A DNA stretch of 39,207 nt from Candidatus Cloacimonadota bacterium (GTDB lineage: Bacteria > Cloacimonadota > Cloacimonadia > Cloacimonadales > JAQVBK01): positions 1 to 39,207 of the forward strand of contig JAQVBK010000003.1 in the NCBI GenBank assembly GCA_028690365.1, written 5' to 3'. Positions within the stretch are counted from its first letter, which is position 1; each line of letters opens with the position of its first letter. The notes below the pieces were generated by a model that saw only the letters and a program-made list of their open reading frames with translations, made no database searches and was not told the DNA's origin. Below, in pieces: positions 30,261-38,889 of this stretch. Position numbers and translations under genes: made by a program.

Positions 30261-32102
30261 ATGTTCAAAAGATACCTTACATTGCTTATTTTAATATCAA
30301 TTGCTGTTTCTATTAACGCTCAGATGGCTGCCAACCGTATCAAACAACTAAAAAATTCTGAAAACATTGTCTATGGAGAAGCAACTGCTTCTACCTTCAG
30401 GGAAGCTGATAATCAAGCGCTGAGAAATCTGGTGAGTCAGATATCTGTAACTGTTGAGCATCAGTTTGAAGATATTATTACAGAATCCCAGGGCAATGTC
30501 AGAGAATATTCCCAAAGCGTACTGCACACATACTGCAATACAACCCTTAACAATGCCCGTTCCATTGTAGATGAAGAGAGTTATGCTCCTCAAATATACG
30601 TCATCCGTTATCTCGAAGTGGAAGATTTGAATGAACTTTTCTCTGCCCGTAAAAATAAAATCCTGACCCTGGTTCGGGAAGGGATACAGGCTGAAAATGA
30701 ACTGCGTATAGCCGATGCCCTCCGTAATTACTACTGGGCTTTTCGACTGTTGCGTACTCATCCCGATAATCAGAAAATTACTTTCAATTTTGACAGCAGG
30801 AACGAACTTGTTCTCTATCCTGCTTTGTATAATCGCATTCTCAGAGTATTCAGTTTACTCAAGATTGACCTGAAGAAAATTGAAGTGAATAAGGAAGAGA
30901 ACTTCAAAGAGTATTATCTCGATATCGCATACGGTAACGATAGCAAACCGGTACAAAATCTGACCTTTCGCTACCATGACGGCTATGGTTACTCCAAACC
31001 CCAGAATATAAGAGATGGATTAGGTTATACGGAATTGCACGCTGAAGCTGCCAGATCTCTTAACAGACTCAGAGTTACGGTGGAATATGAGTTTATTAAC
31101 CATATTACCGATAAAGAAATCCGCCAGGTGATGGAAGATATCCCCCCTTATTACTTTATGGAAAACAATTATCAGATTGCCCTGGATAATTGCCCTGAGC
31201 AGGAAGCTCCCCTCACTCATGAGATAAAAAGCAACACAGTTTCTGATGATATTTCTGCTGAGGAAATGAATAATTACCTCGATATCATTAAGAAAATTAT
31301 AAAAGCCATAGAAATCAAAGATTACAACTCGGTTGAGAAATATTTCACTGTCAATGGCTGGGAAACTTTTACCGGAATCGTTAAATACGGCAATGCTGTT
31401 GTGTTGTGCGAAGAGATGAACCTCACTTTTGCCAGACTGCAGGACGAGGTCATCGCCCGGGATATTCTGATGAAATTCTCCTTTGATACCAACAAAGAGG
31501 AGTTCACCGAAAAAGTTGTCTTTACCTTCCGGGATAAGAAGGTAGAGTCGCTCTCCTTTGCCCTTAGTGATGCTGCAGTAAACGATATTATGAACCGACC
31601 GGAACAATATGCCTCCCTGGCAGAAAAACTACAGATAATACAGTTTATGGAAACTTATAAATCAGCTTATTGCCTGAAAAGACTTGATTTTATTCAGTCC
31701 ATCTTCTCTGACGATGCCCTTATTATCATCGGACAGATTATGGAAAAAGACCCGGAGGTTGATGTGGAAGGACTCATCAGCAGAATAAGCGCTGACAATG
31801 TCCGTTACTTCAGAAAGACTAAAACAGAGTATGTTGAGCATCTCAGTAAAGTATTCCAATCCCAGGAAGTAATTAATATCCGTTTTGAGGATAATATCCT
31901 GCAAAGTGTGCAGCAGGGTGGCAGAATTTTTGGTATTCAGATTGCTCAGTATTACTACTCCACCAATTATGCCGATAAAGGTTACCTTTTTCTGATGTTT
32001 GATCTGACCGACTCTCAGAAACCCCGCATTTTGGTGCGCTCCTGGCAGCCGGAGAAAAATGCCGACGGATCCATCATCGGACTGACGGATTTTGAGTTCT
32101 AA
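30261..32102 (+). CDS. Secreted protein with N-terminal LPP20/FlgT-like domain
   Basis: Signal peptide LTLLILISIAVSINAQ; VYGEATASTFREADNQALRNLVSQISVTVEHQFEDI; SD cggagg upstream; last 40 codons duplicated at 32579-32707. Confidence 0.75.
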   Translation: MFKRYLTLLILISIAVSINAQMAANRIKQLKNSENIVYGEATASTFREADNQALRNLVSQISVTVEHQFEDIITESQGNVREYSQSVLHTYCNTTLNNARSIVDEESYAPQIYVIRYLEVEDLNELFSARKNKILTLVREGIQAENELRIADALRNYYWAFRLLRTHPDNQKITFNFDSRNELVLYPALYNRILRVFSLLKIDLKKIEVNKEENFKEYYLDIAYGNDSKPVQNLTFRYHDGYGYSKPQNIRDGLGYTELHAEAARSLNRLRVTVEYEFINHITDKEIRQVMEDIPPYYFMENNYQIALDNCPEQEAPLTHEIKSNTVSDDISAEEMNNYLDIIKKIIKAIEIKDYNSVEKYFTVNGWETFTGIVKYGNAVVLCEEMNLTFARLQDEVIARDILMKFSFDTNKEEFTEKVVFTFRDKKVESLSFALSDAAVNDIMNRPEQYASLAEKLQIIQFMETYKSAYCLKRLDFIQSIFSDDALIIIGQIMEKDPEVDVEGLISRISADNVRYFRKTKTEYVEHLSKVFQSQEVINIRFEDNILQSVQQGGRIFGIQIAQYYYSTNYADKGYLFLMFDLTDSQKPRILVRSWQPEKNADGSIIGLTDFEF

Positions 32103-32106
32103 GGAG
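31978..32106 (+). repeat. 129-bp direct repeat, copy 1 (3' end of the 30261 CDS)
   Basis: aaggttacctttttctgatg...ttttgagttctaaggag; 2 mismatches to copy 2 by hand alignment. Confidence 0.97.
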
Positions 32107-32245
32107 ACTTCTGAAGAATGTAAGTCAATCCACCGGATTGACATTGCTTTTTCCGGGAGGATTAGGCTACAAATAAGATGCATTTGATATACGTCACTCT
32201 TCGAAAGATGTAATTGCATTACAGTAAACCCAAAGATAGCCTTCA

Positions 32246-32493
32246 GTCTTCGCCTGACACAGCCCTAAATCATTTAAAGGCAACCTTCCGTCAAAAGCCG
32301 GACACGGCACCTAAATCCTCTACGTCAGTAGCCGCACTAAAGTCCTATCAAGGAGAAGACTTTAAATCACTAAGAACAACCTCACCCAACCTCTCCTATC
32401 AAGGAGAGGAGCTTCATCTCCCCTTCTCCTCGGTAGGAGCCGTGACAGGCGACTGACTGGAAGGGGTAGGACGGGGCTGTGTTCGGCGAAGAC
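32246..32493. repeat. Structured intergenic element bounded by 20-nt imperfect inverted repeats
   Basis: GTCTTCGCCTGACACAGCCC (32246-32265) versus GGGCTGTGTTCGGCGAAGAC (32474-32493), 18/20 complementary; internal hairpins TAAAGTC/GACTTTA, CTCTCC/GGAGAG, CTCCT/AGGAG. Confidence 0.75.
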
Positions 32494-32578
32494 GAAATGA
32501 GGTTACTCTTACACTCCACATAACTCCATAAAAAATAATTACACAGTGATTGCAGGAGATAAGAACCTCCTGCACCCC

Positions 32579-32707
32579 AAGGTTACCTTTTTCTGATGTT
32601 TGATCTGCCCGACTCTCAGAAACCCCGCATTTTGGTGCGCTCCTGGCAGCCGGAGAAAAATGCCGACGGATCCATCATCGGACTGACGGATTTTGAGTTT
32701 TAAGGAG
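32579..32707 (+). pseudogene. 129-bp direct repeat, copy 2 (orphan C-terminal 40 codons of the 30261-type gene)
   Basis: Still reads GYLFLMFDLPDSQKPRILVRSWQPEKNADGSIIGLTDFEF*; only ACC>CCC and TTC>TTT differ. Confidence 0.9.
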
Positions 32708-32763
32708 CGGAATCATGACTTAATTTATATCTTTCAATTGGTACTAATTCTAATTTGAATTTG

Positions 32764-33363
32764 CTACTTGATTTTTTTGTTAATAGATTCTATGTTATCA
32801 GCAATTTTTTTTATATTAGTATCAATATCTTCAGGAGTATTCAAAGAACATACATGTCTCAAGTATGTTAGATCTAAAATTACGCTTTCAACAAATTTTC
32901 TTTTTTTAAACTTATAACTTATACTGATTTCAAATTTATCACTTATCTCATTAGGGTTTTCTTTATATCGATATAAACCAGAATCAAAAAAAGTTTTTAT
33001 AATTTGATTAGGAGAAACTCCTGATAAAGATATTTCTCCCTTATCTGATATAATGCTTGGAGTATTTCTTTTTTCAGAACATATAGAGACTAATTTCGGC
33101 GTTGTTTTTATAATAACATTGTTTGCTGTCCTATTCCCCGTATTTCTTATTACAATAAAGAAATTTTTTACTTTCTTTGATGGTTCAATGGAGAAACTAA
33201 TAAATGGACGATTCTGTTCATTTATTGAATTGATAGTTGCTTTTAGGACAATTGCAGAAATACAGACACCAATAAATGATAAAACAGGATTCAATAATTC
33301 GATTAATTGTATTGAATCCCAAAATAGTCTGATATTTATAGCTATTAATCCAAACAAATCCAT
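32764..33363 (-). CDS. Small membrane-anchored protein of unknown function, second gene of the HEPN cassette
   Basis: N-terminal TM (LLNPVLSFIGVCISAIVLKATI) then beta-rich domain (FFIVIRNTGNRTANNVIIKTTP); SD aaggag before ATG at 33363. Confidence 0.7.
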   Translation of the reverse strand: MDLFGLIAINIRLFWDSIQLIELLNPVLSFIGVCISAIVLKATINSINEQNRPFISFSIEPSKKVKNFFIVIRNTGNRTANNVIIKTTPKLVSICSEKRNTPSIISDKGEISLSGVSPNQIIKTFFDSGLYRYKENPNEISDKFEISISYKFKKRKFVESVILDLTYLRHVCSLNTPEDIDTNIKKIADNIESINKKIK

Positions 33364-33423
33364 AATTCTCCTTAATATGAGCGATAATGATATCGACTGA
33401 CCATCTTCAGAAAGAAGATCGTA

Positions 33424-34503
33424 TTAAGTGATTTCAACTTTTTTCGTTATTAGTAATTGTTCAACCATATACTTAATAAGTCTAATGTCATTTCTTATTA
33501 AACCATAATTTTCTTCGTTTGATTCAATTCTCTTTTCTTTAGATTTCGAATGAACAATAGAATTTCGTATATCATAAAATCTTATAGCGATTTTATCTAA
33601 AGAAATACTATCAGACATTATGATCTCCTTACTTGAGATTTTTTTAAATAATTTTTTAAAGTAATAATTATGTAATAATCTATTAGTTTTTATATAATTA
33701 AGGACATCAGACTTTATTAAACATCTATTAAAAACGAATTTTAGGTCTTCCAGTTCACCACCATTTGTCTTCCTCTTTGAAAAAATACTAAGAAACTTAT
33801 CTCTAATATCTAACAATTTAGTTTTTTTTCCTGAATTAGAATGTGAGAGCTTTCGCAATATTCGATATTCAGGGAAGTAATATTCAAAGCAGTGATAATA
33901 CTGCAAATATTGATAAAATGGCAGATTACTACTCATGTTTGCTTTTAAATAATATTTTAATGGTTCAATGTCATATGTATGATCAATCTTAGGCAAACGA
34001 GCACTGCATTGCATCGCAAATTCAATATCATAAAGTTCTGACCAGTTATTAATGGTTCTTGGCTGATCAGTTAGAAGATCTAGATCAATATGCAATTTGC
34101 AGGATATTGAGAAAAGAACAGATAACCCAAATTTTGATAAATTTTCAAAAGCTTCTTGATGAGAACTAATATCAGCATCTGAAATAATTAAAGTAAATAT
34201 GTCACTTTTTAAAGAAAGAATTGAATGTTTGTATTCTAAAAGCTTTATAAAAGCTTTTGAGCAATATCCAATAGATAATGTTACTCCAAATGAGTTATCT
34301 ATGGTATTCATAAGAGGAGGTGAATTGTTCAATTCACCTTCATCAGAATATGATGGATCAAAATTTGAAATGTAATGGCAAAGATTTTCATATTCTATCT
34401 CATTTAACCCAGATAATTGACACTCTATTTTTCTCTTATTAAGTGAATAACCCGCTTCGTATCCTTTTAGTAATTCGTATTCAAGAAGCTCACTATTTAT
34501 CAA
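33424..34503 (-). CDS. Uncharacterised protein with putative C-terminal HEPN RNase-like motif
   Basis: FYDIRNSIVHSKSKEKR contains R-X4-H; TTG start at 34503 preceded by caggagg. Confidence 0.65.
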   Translation of the reverse strand: MINSELLEYELLKGYEAGYSLNKRKIECQLSGLNEIEYENLCHYISNFDPSYSDEGELNNSPPLMNTIDNSFGVTLSIGYCSKAFIKLLEYKHSILSLKSDIFTLIISDADISSHQEAFENLSKFGLSVLFSISCKLHIDLDLLTDQPRTINNWSELYDIEFAMQCSARLPKIDHTYDIEPLKYYLKANMSSNLPFYQYLQYYHCFEYYFPEYRILRKLSHSNSGKKTKLLDIRDKFLSIFSKRKTNGGELEDLKFVFNRCLIKSDVLNYIKTNRLLHNYYFKKLFKKISSKEIIMSDSISLDKIAIRFYDIRNSIVHSKSKEKRIESNEENYGLIRNDIRLIKYMVEQLLITKKVEIT

Positions 34504-34928
34504 GTCTTCCTCCTGTGATTTATGAAAAAATCTATACTCCTTTTTTTTTAACAGAAGTAATATTCATAATCTCTATTTATATCTATAGTAATATTCTTTC
34601 CCATAAGATGAGTTTTTCTTTAATCATTTATATCAAATTTAACGTTACAATTATATGATGCATTTAGCTTATTCATGCCTTATTCCATTTTTCAAAAAGC
34701 ACTTAATGTTCTTCAATTGGACTAACTATGTGCATTTTAAATATTAATGAACTTAAAAAAATTCGACTAACCCATCCTTCTACCTCATCCCTCCACTACT
34801 TCATAAAAACACTACCAAATGCAAAATCCGTAATAATTCTGTCAAATCAAAGTTCTGATCCTAACTTTTCAAATGAGAAGACTTCCTTATCTTCTGTGAT
34901 ATATCTTACAAGATATCAAATATAGTTG

Positions 34929-37900
34929 TTAATTATCCAAGTCCTTGACACATCGCACGGAGAAGCCGGCTGTCTTACTGCCGTGGCCGCGGTCCACCCG
35001 CGTACCGTCATAACTCAGCCTCCGGCCCCAGGCGTAGTCACTACCGCCCTCTGTAGAAGACCAAAAGCCACCGATGTAAGCCATGCTGTGGAAGCTCCCA
35101 TCGAGGCCGCTACGAAAACCACAGGGAAGGAAGTTGAAACCACTACTGCCAAACTCGGGGTCATTCTCCAGGTTCCCATCTGTCCACAAATCTGCCCTGC
35201 CGGCAAGTTTACTGCCTTCATTTGTGCCACGATTACCAGAATTATCTACTTCTTCCTGACTCATGCCAAGAGACATCTCCAATTCTTTTATATCATCATC
35301 TGAGGGCACTCTCCATCCCTCCGGAGCAAGATCTCTCGTGTCTACAACTGCATACCAATTGAAGAGATTGCCGTAAGTATCTGCATTAGATGGTGCGTTA
35401 TTGTAAACACAATAGGCTCCGCTTGTAGTACTTGTCCATGTACTATTATCTGTTACGTGAGGTATCTGGTCGCCATTACGATATCTCGTAACCTTCAGAT
35501 TCTCTGCCATCCAGTATTGGTTACCTATTCGTACAACTTGATAGATATTACCGTCAATATCAGTTACGTAATAGATTGGTATTTCAACAAGTAAAGAATC
35601 GGTAAAAGAAGATGAGTAAATATTGTAGAGGGCGTTTAATCTATAGGAATAGATAGTGTCTTGATCAAGATCAATATCAAAATAATTCATAATATCTGCG
35701 GGAATATTATCTGCCAGCAAGCTCCAATTGCCATTTTCAATTCTGCGCTCAAGAGAAAACCCATCTATACCCAATGAAGGATAATTCCATGTAAGAAGTA
35801 CATTGTTGTTATTTTGAATTACATAATTGAAATTTAGAGGAACAGGCAAGGTGTTATCAATTATTTCAGTTGTCAGCATTAAGCTATTATCGTCTTCATA
35901 ACAAGCATATATCCTGTACTGCAGATTCTGATTAACTTCCGCTTCTGAATCAGTCCAGGTGGAAACATTTTCTGCTACTGAGTCAAAAGGAATAATCCAG
36001 TCGCCATCTCCAACTTTCTTGTCGATTTTGAAGCCATGTTCGCCATTAATATCTTCTTGCCACTCAAGCTGAACGCTGTGAATATTGGGTTGAGAGTAAG
36101 TTAAATTAGTGGGAGCGGGAAGAATGTTATCAATTATTTCAGTTGTCAGCATAACACTATTTTCATCTTCATAATAAGCATATACCTTGTACTGTAGATT
36201 CTGATTCACTTCCGCTTCTGAATCAGTCCAGGTGGTTTCATTTTCATTTACAATGGCGTATGCTGTAATCCAATCATTTTCACCAACTTTCTTATCGATT
36301 TTAAAGCCATGTTCGCCATTAATATTTTCTTGCCACTCAAGCTGAATAGTATGAATGTTGGGGCGGGAATAGGTGAGATTGGAAGGAGGGGGAACGTTCA
36401 GATAGATATCTTCGGTAGGCAATAATTCGCTGAAATGATCTTCGTAATATGCGCTTACTTCGTATCTGATTGTGAGATTCAATCCCACATCTGTATCAAT
36501 CCAGGTAGTTGAATTTGCAGGTAGATATGCGTAACCGATGATAGTTTCCGCTCCTGTGTCATAGTCAATCACCTTATCAATTCTGAATCCGGTTTCTCCG
36601 TTTATGTTTTCCTGCCAACTGAGCCGGATGGAGTTAATAGAAATTACCTCATAACTTATATTTGTAGGGGATGGAATTGCGGTATCAATGGGAGGAGTGT
36701 TTACCGGAGAGCTGAGTTGAGTGCCCCAGCAGGAATAAATCCGATAATAAATTGTCTCATTAATTTCTGCTGAAGAATCAGTCCATGAGTAAATATTGGC
36801 ATCCAGCATTGCATAGTTTTCTTCCCACTCAGAGTTTTCGTTTTTTTTATCAATTCTAAAACTTTCTATACCTTCCATACTTTGCTGCCAACTAAGCTGA
36901 ACGCTGATTATATCAGGTCTGGAATAAACGAGGTTGGTGGGAGCGGGAATTGAATTATCAATCGCAACTGTATTTGAAAATAAACTATTGAATTCTTCGT
37001 AGTAACTATAAACTCTGTATTGCAAATTTTGACCGATCTCAGCGTTTGTATCTGTCCAGGTTGTCAGGTTAGCAGCAACAGAATCATACACAGTGAACCA
37101 GCTATCCGTACCAACTTTTTTATCGATTTTAAATCCTTGTTCACCGGTAATATCCTCTTGCCAATCAAGCCGGATATTATGGAGAGTAAGTCTTACATAA
37201 CTCAGTTCTTCAGGAGCAGGAATAGCATTGTCAATCAAAGGGGTAGTTCTATAATCCACCAGGTTGTTTCCGGAGAAGGGGGCAACTCTGTATCTAAGGT
37301 TCTGGTTTATCTCGGCATTTGAGTCTTCAAAGAATAGAGCGGTAGTAGTTCCCAACTCTTCCCAACTGCTATTGTCTACCTGCTTTTGAATCCGGAACCC
37401 TTCTTCTCCATTATTTATATCTGTCCAGGTCAACCGGATTTTATTGAGCAAAAGTTTTTCGAAGTTCAGATTCTGTACCGGTGAAAACGTAATTGTCTTT
37501 TGATTGCTTGCAGCGGGGGATAATTCAATCGGATCATTGCCATAAAAAGCGCAAACTCTATAATAAACTGTGTTGTAAGTATTCCTTATATTGATATTAT
37601 CAATATAACCAATTGTATTTTCAGCAGTGTGATGAATAACTGAGAAATTTTCACCATCAATTTTTCTTTCAATTCTGAATCCGTTTTCTCCATTGCTGTT
37701 ATCCTGCCAGTTCAGTGTGAAAGTGTGTACATTGTTTTGTGTTATGGTCAAATTGCCGGGTGCAGGGAAATCCATGGTAATTTGAGCTGAGAGTGGATTA
37801 CTCTCATTGTACTCAGTAACAGCCTTCACTCTGTATTCGTATTGGCGATTAGGCAGGATTGAGTCATCAAGAAATGAGGTTGTGTTGGGATTGAGGGTGG

Positions 37901-38726
37901 TGAGAATGGTGAAATCTCTTAACCCTCTGTCCCGAGAATTCGGGACATCTCCCTTGGAAAGGGAGACTCTGGATTCCCCATTCATAAGTTTACGGGGTGG
38001 AAGCTCTTCTATTCCACTCTGGGGGACAGAGGGGGTTATGGTCTTTTGATTTTCAGTTCTTCTATTATCCGGCGCATTCTTAACTCCCTGCCCCGATACG
38101 GCAGTTGCCGAACGGGTCGAGGAAGTCAAGTCTGCTTCAATATTGCCTTCGGTATTGTTTCGGGTTTCCTCTCCTTCTCCTATGCCGGAGAAGTATTTTC
38201 CTGTCTCCCTTCTCTCAATTACATATCCGGTTTCATAATCACAATCATGTTCCCAGCTCAGTGAAGCAGAATGAATAGTTTCCTGAATTATCGTGAGGTT
38301 CTCAATGGGATCAAATATGGTTTGGACATTGTTTTCCAGAGATGTCTTAGTGTGATTCTGGTCATTTCGACCGGTAACCCTGTAATAATAACGGTTTGTG
38401 GTAAGCAGTCCGGTGTCGGTAAATTCTGATTTATTAGCTTCAACTTCGGCATGGGGAAGGAAATGTTCATCAGAATCAGTTCTTCTCTCTATGAGATAGC
38501 TGCCCACTACTTTGCTATTCTCTTGCCATTGTAGTTTAACTGAAGAATCACTTAAAGCTGTGATGGATAATTCACCTGTCATGTTGCCCATATTATAGCT
38601 GGAATGATACGGACTGTTAGGCTCTTTCACATCGCAGGAGATAGCAAAGATTACTATCAATAGCAAAACGAGAGAATTGCACTTCAATGGATGATGTTTA
38701 ATATAAAAGTTATTTTTCGCTTTCAA
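34929..38726 (-). CDS. Giant surface lipoprotein: about 10 FnIII domains and a C-terminal FISUMP (Fibrobacter succinogenes major paralogous) domain
   Basis: Lipobox IFAISC; repeated LxWQExxxGExGFxIDKKV...NQNLQYRVYAYY; C-terminus DIDGNIYQVVRIGNQYWMAENLKVTRYRNGD...GWRVPSDDD...GFWSSTE...GFSVRCVKD. Confidence 0.9.
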   Translation of the reverse strand: MKAKNNFYIKHHPLKCNSLVLLLIVIFAISCDVKEPNSPYHSSYNMGNMTGELSITALSDSSVKLQWQENSKVVGSYLIERRTDSDEHFLPHAEVEANKSEFTDTGLLTTNRYYYRVTGRNDQNHTKTSLENNVQTIFDPIENLTIIQETIHSASLSWEHDCDYETGYVIERRETGKYFSGIGEGEETRNNTEGNIEADLTSSTRSATAVSGQGVKNAPDNRRTENQKTITPSVPQSGIEELPPRKLMNGESRVSLSKGDVPNSRDRGLRDFTILTTLNPNTTSFLDDSILPNRQYEYRVKAVTEYNESNPLSAQITMDFPAPGNLTITQNNVHTFTLNWQDNSNGENGFRIERKIDGENFSVIHHTAENTIGYIDNINIRNTYNTVYYRVCAFYGNDPIELSPAASNQKTITFSPVQNLNFEKLLLNKIRLTWTDINNGEEGFRIQKQVDNSSWEELGTTTALFFEDSNAEINQNLRYRVAPFSGNNLVDYRTTPLIDNAIPAPEELSYVRLTLHNIRLDWQEDITGEQGFKIDKKVGTDSWFTVYDSVAANLTTWTDTNAEIGQNLQYRVYSYYEEFNSLFSNTVAIDNSIPAPTNLVYSRPDIISVQLSWQQSMEGIESFRIDKKNENSEWEENYAMLDANIYSWTDSSAEINETIYYRIYSCWGTQLSSPVNTPPIDTAIPSPTNISYEVISINSIRLSWQENINGETGFRIDKVIDYDTGAETIIGYAYLPANSTTWIDTDVGLNLTIRYEVSAYYEDHFSELLPTEDIYLNVPPPSNLTYSRPNIHTIQLEWQENINGEHGFKIDKKVGENDWITAYAIVNENETTWTDSEAEVNQNLQYKVYAYYEDENSVMLTTEIIDNILPAPTNLTYSQPNIHSVQLEWQEDINGEHGFKIDKKVGDGDWIIPFDSVAENVSTWTDSEAEVNQNLQYRIYACYEDDNSLMLTTEIIDNTLPVPLNFNYVIQNNNNVLLTWNYPSLGIDGFSLERRIENGNWSLLADNIPADIMNYFDIDLDQDTIYSYRLNALYNIYSSSFTDSLLVEIPIYYVTDIDGNIYQVVRIGNQYWMAENLKVTRYRNGDQIPHVTDNSTWTSTTSGAYCVYNNAPSNADTYGNLFNWYAVVDTRDLAPEGWRVPSDDDIKELEMSLGMSQEEVDNSGNRGTNEGSKLAGRADLWTDGNLENDPEFGSSGFNFLPCGFRSGLDGSFHSMAYIGGFWSSTEGGSDYAWGRRLSYDGTRVDRGHGSKTAGFSVRCVKDLDN
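37915..38200. repeat. Structured repeat-like sequence apparently inserted in frame within the second FnIII domain
   Basis: Outer arms AACCCTCTGTCCC (37921-37933) / GGGACAGAGGGGGTT (38023-38037); internal palindromes GTCCCGA-gaat-TCGGGAC, CTCCCTT-gga-AAGGGAG, TGGAA...TTCCA; encodes roughly 80-90 non-FnIII residues. Confidence 0.65.
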
Positions 38727-38762
38727 TATTCACTTGTTTTAGCTTAATTTGCATTTTTTTTA

Positions 38763-38835
38763 CGGCCCGTAGCTCAGCTGGTAGAGCACGTGACTCTTAA
38801 TCATGGGGTCGAGGGTTCGATCCCCTCCGGGCCGA
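38763..38835 (+). tRNA. tRNA-Lys (anticodon CTT)
   Basis: Acceptor CGGCCCG/CGGGCCG, anticodon loop CTCTTAA, T loop TTCGATC; CCA not encoded. Confidence 0.94.
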
Positions 38836-38863
38836 CAAAAATTTTATTACCGGAAAACCAATG

Positions 38864-38889
38864 GAAGACCGACATTTTTGCCGGTCTTC
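38864..38889 (+). terminator. Possible terminator hairpin after tRNA-Lys
   Basis: GAAGACCG-acatttttgc-CGGTCTTC 8-bp stem; weak downstream T-richness. Confidence 0.4.

Noticed and set aside
31020-31607. 195-aa and neighbouring 185-aa (31662-32219) minus-strand ORFs
   Set aside because: Lie antisense to the 30261 CDS, which has signal peptide and SD support; no family motif.
32214-32456. 80-aa ORF in the structured intergenic region
   Set aside because: Low-complexity translation of hairpin repeat DNA, no SD; treated as part of the repeat element.
34728-34925. 65-aa + strand ORF downstream of the FnIII gene
   Set aside because: A+T-rich intergenic sequence, no SD and no recognisable motif.
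34926-35303. 125-aa + strand ORF opposite the FISUMP domain
   Set aside because: Antisense to a well-supported coding region; its alanine/threonine-rich translation is a by-product of the G+C-rich segment.
35600-38700. CRISPR-like periodic repeats
   Set aside because: The periodicity is explained by FnIII coding repeats of about 270 bp; no short identical repeats with unique spacers seen.
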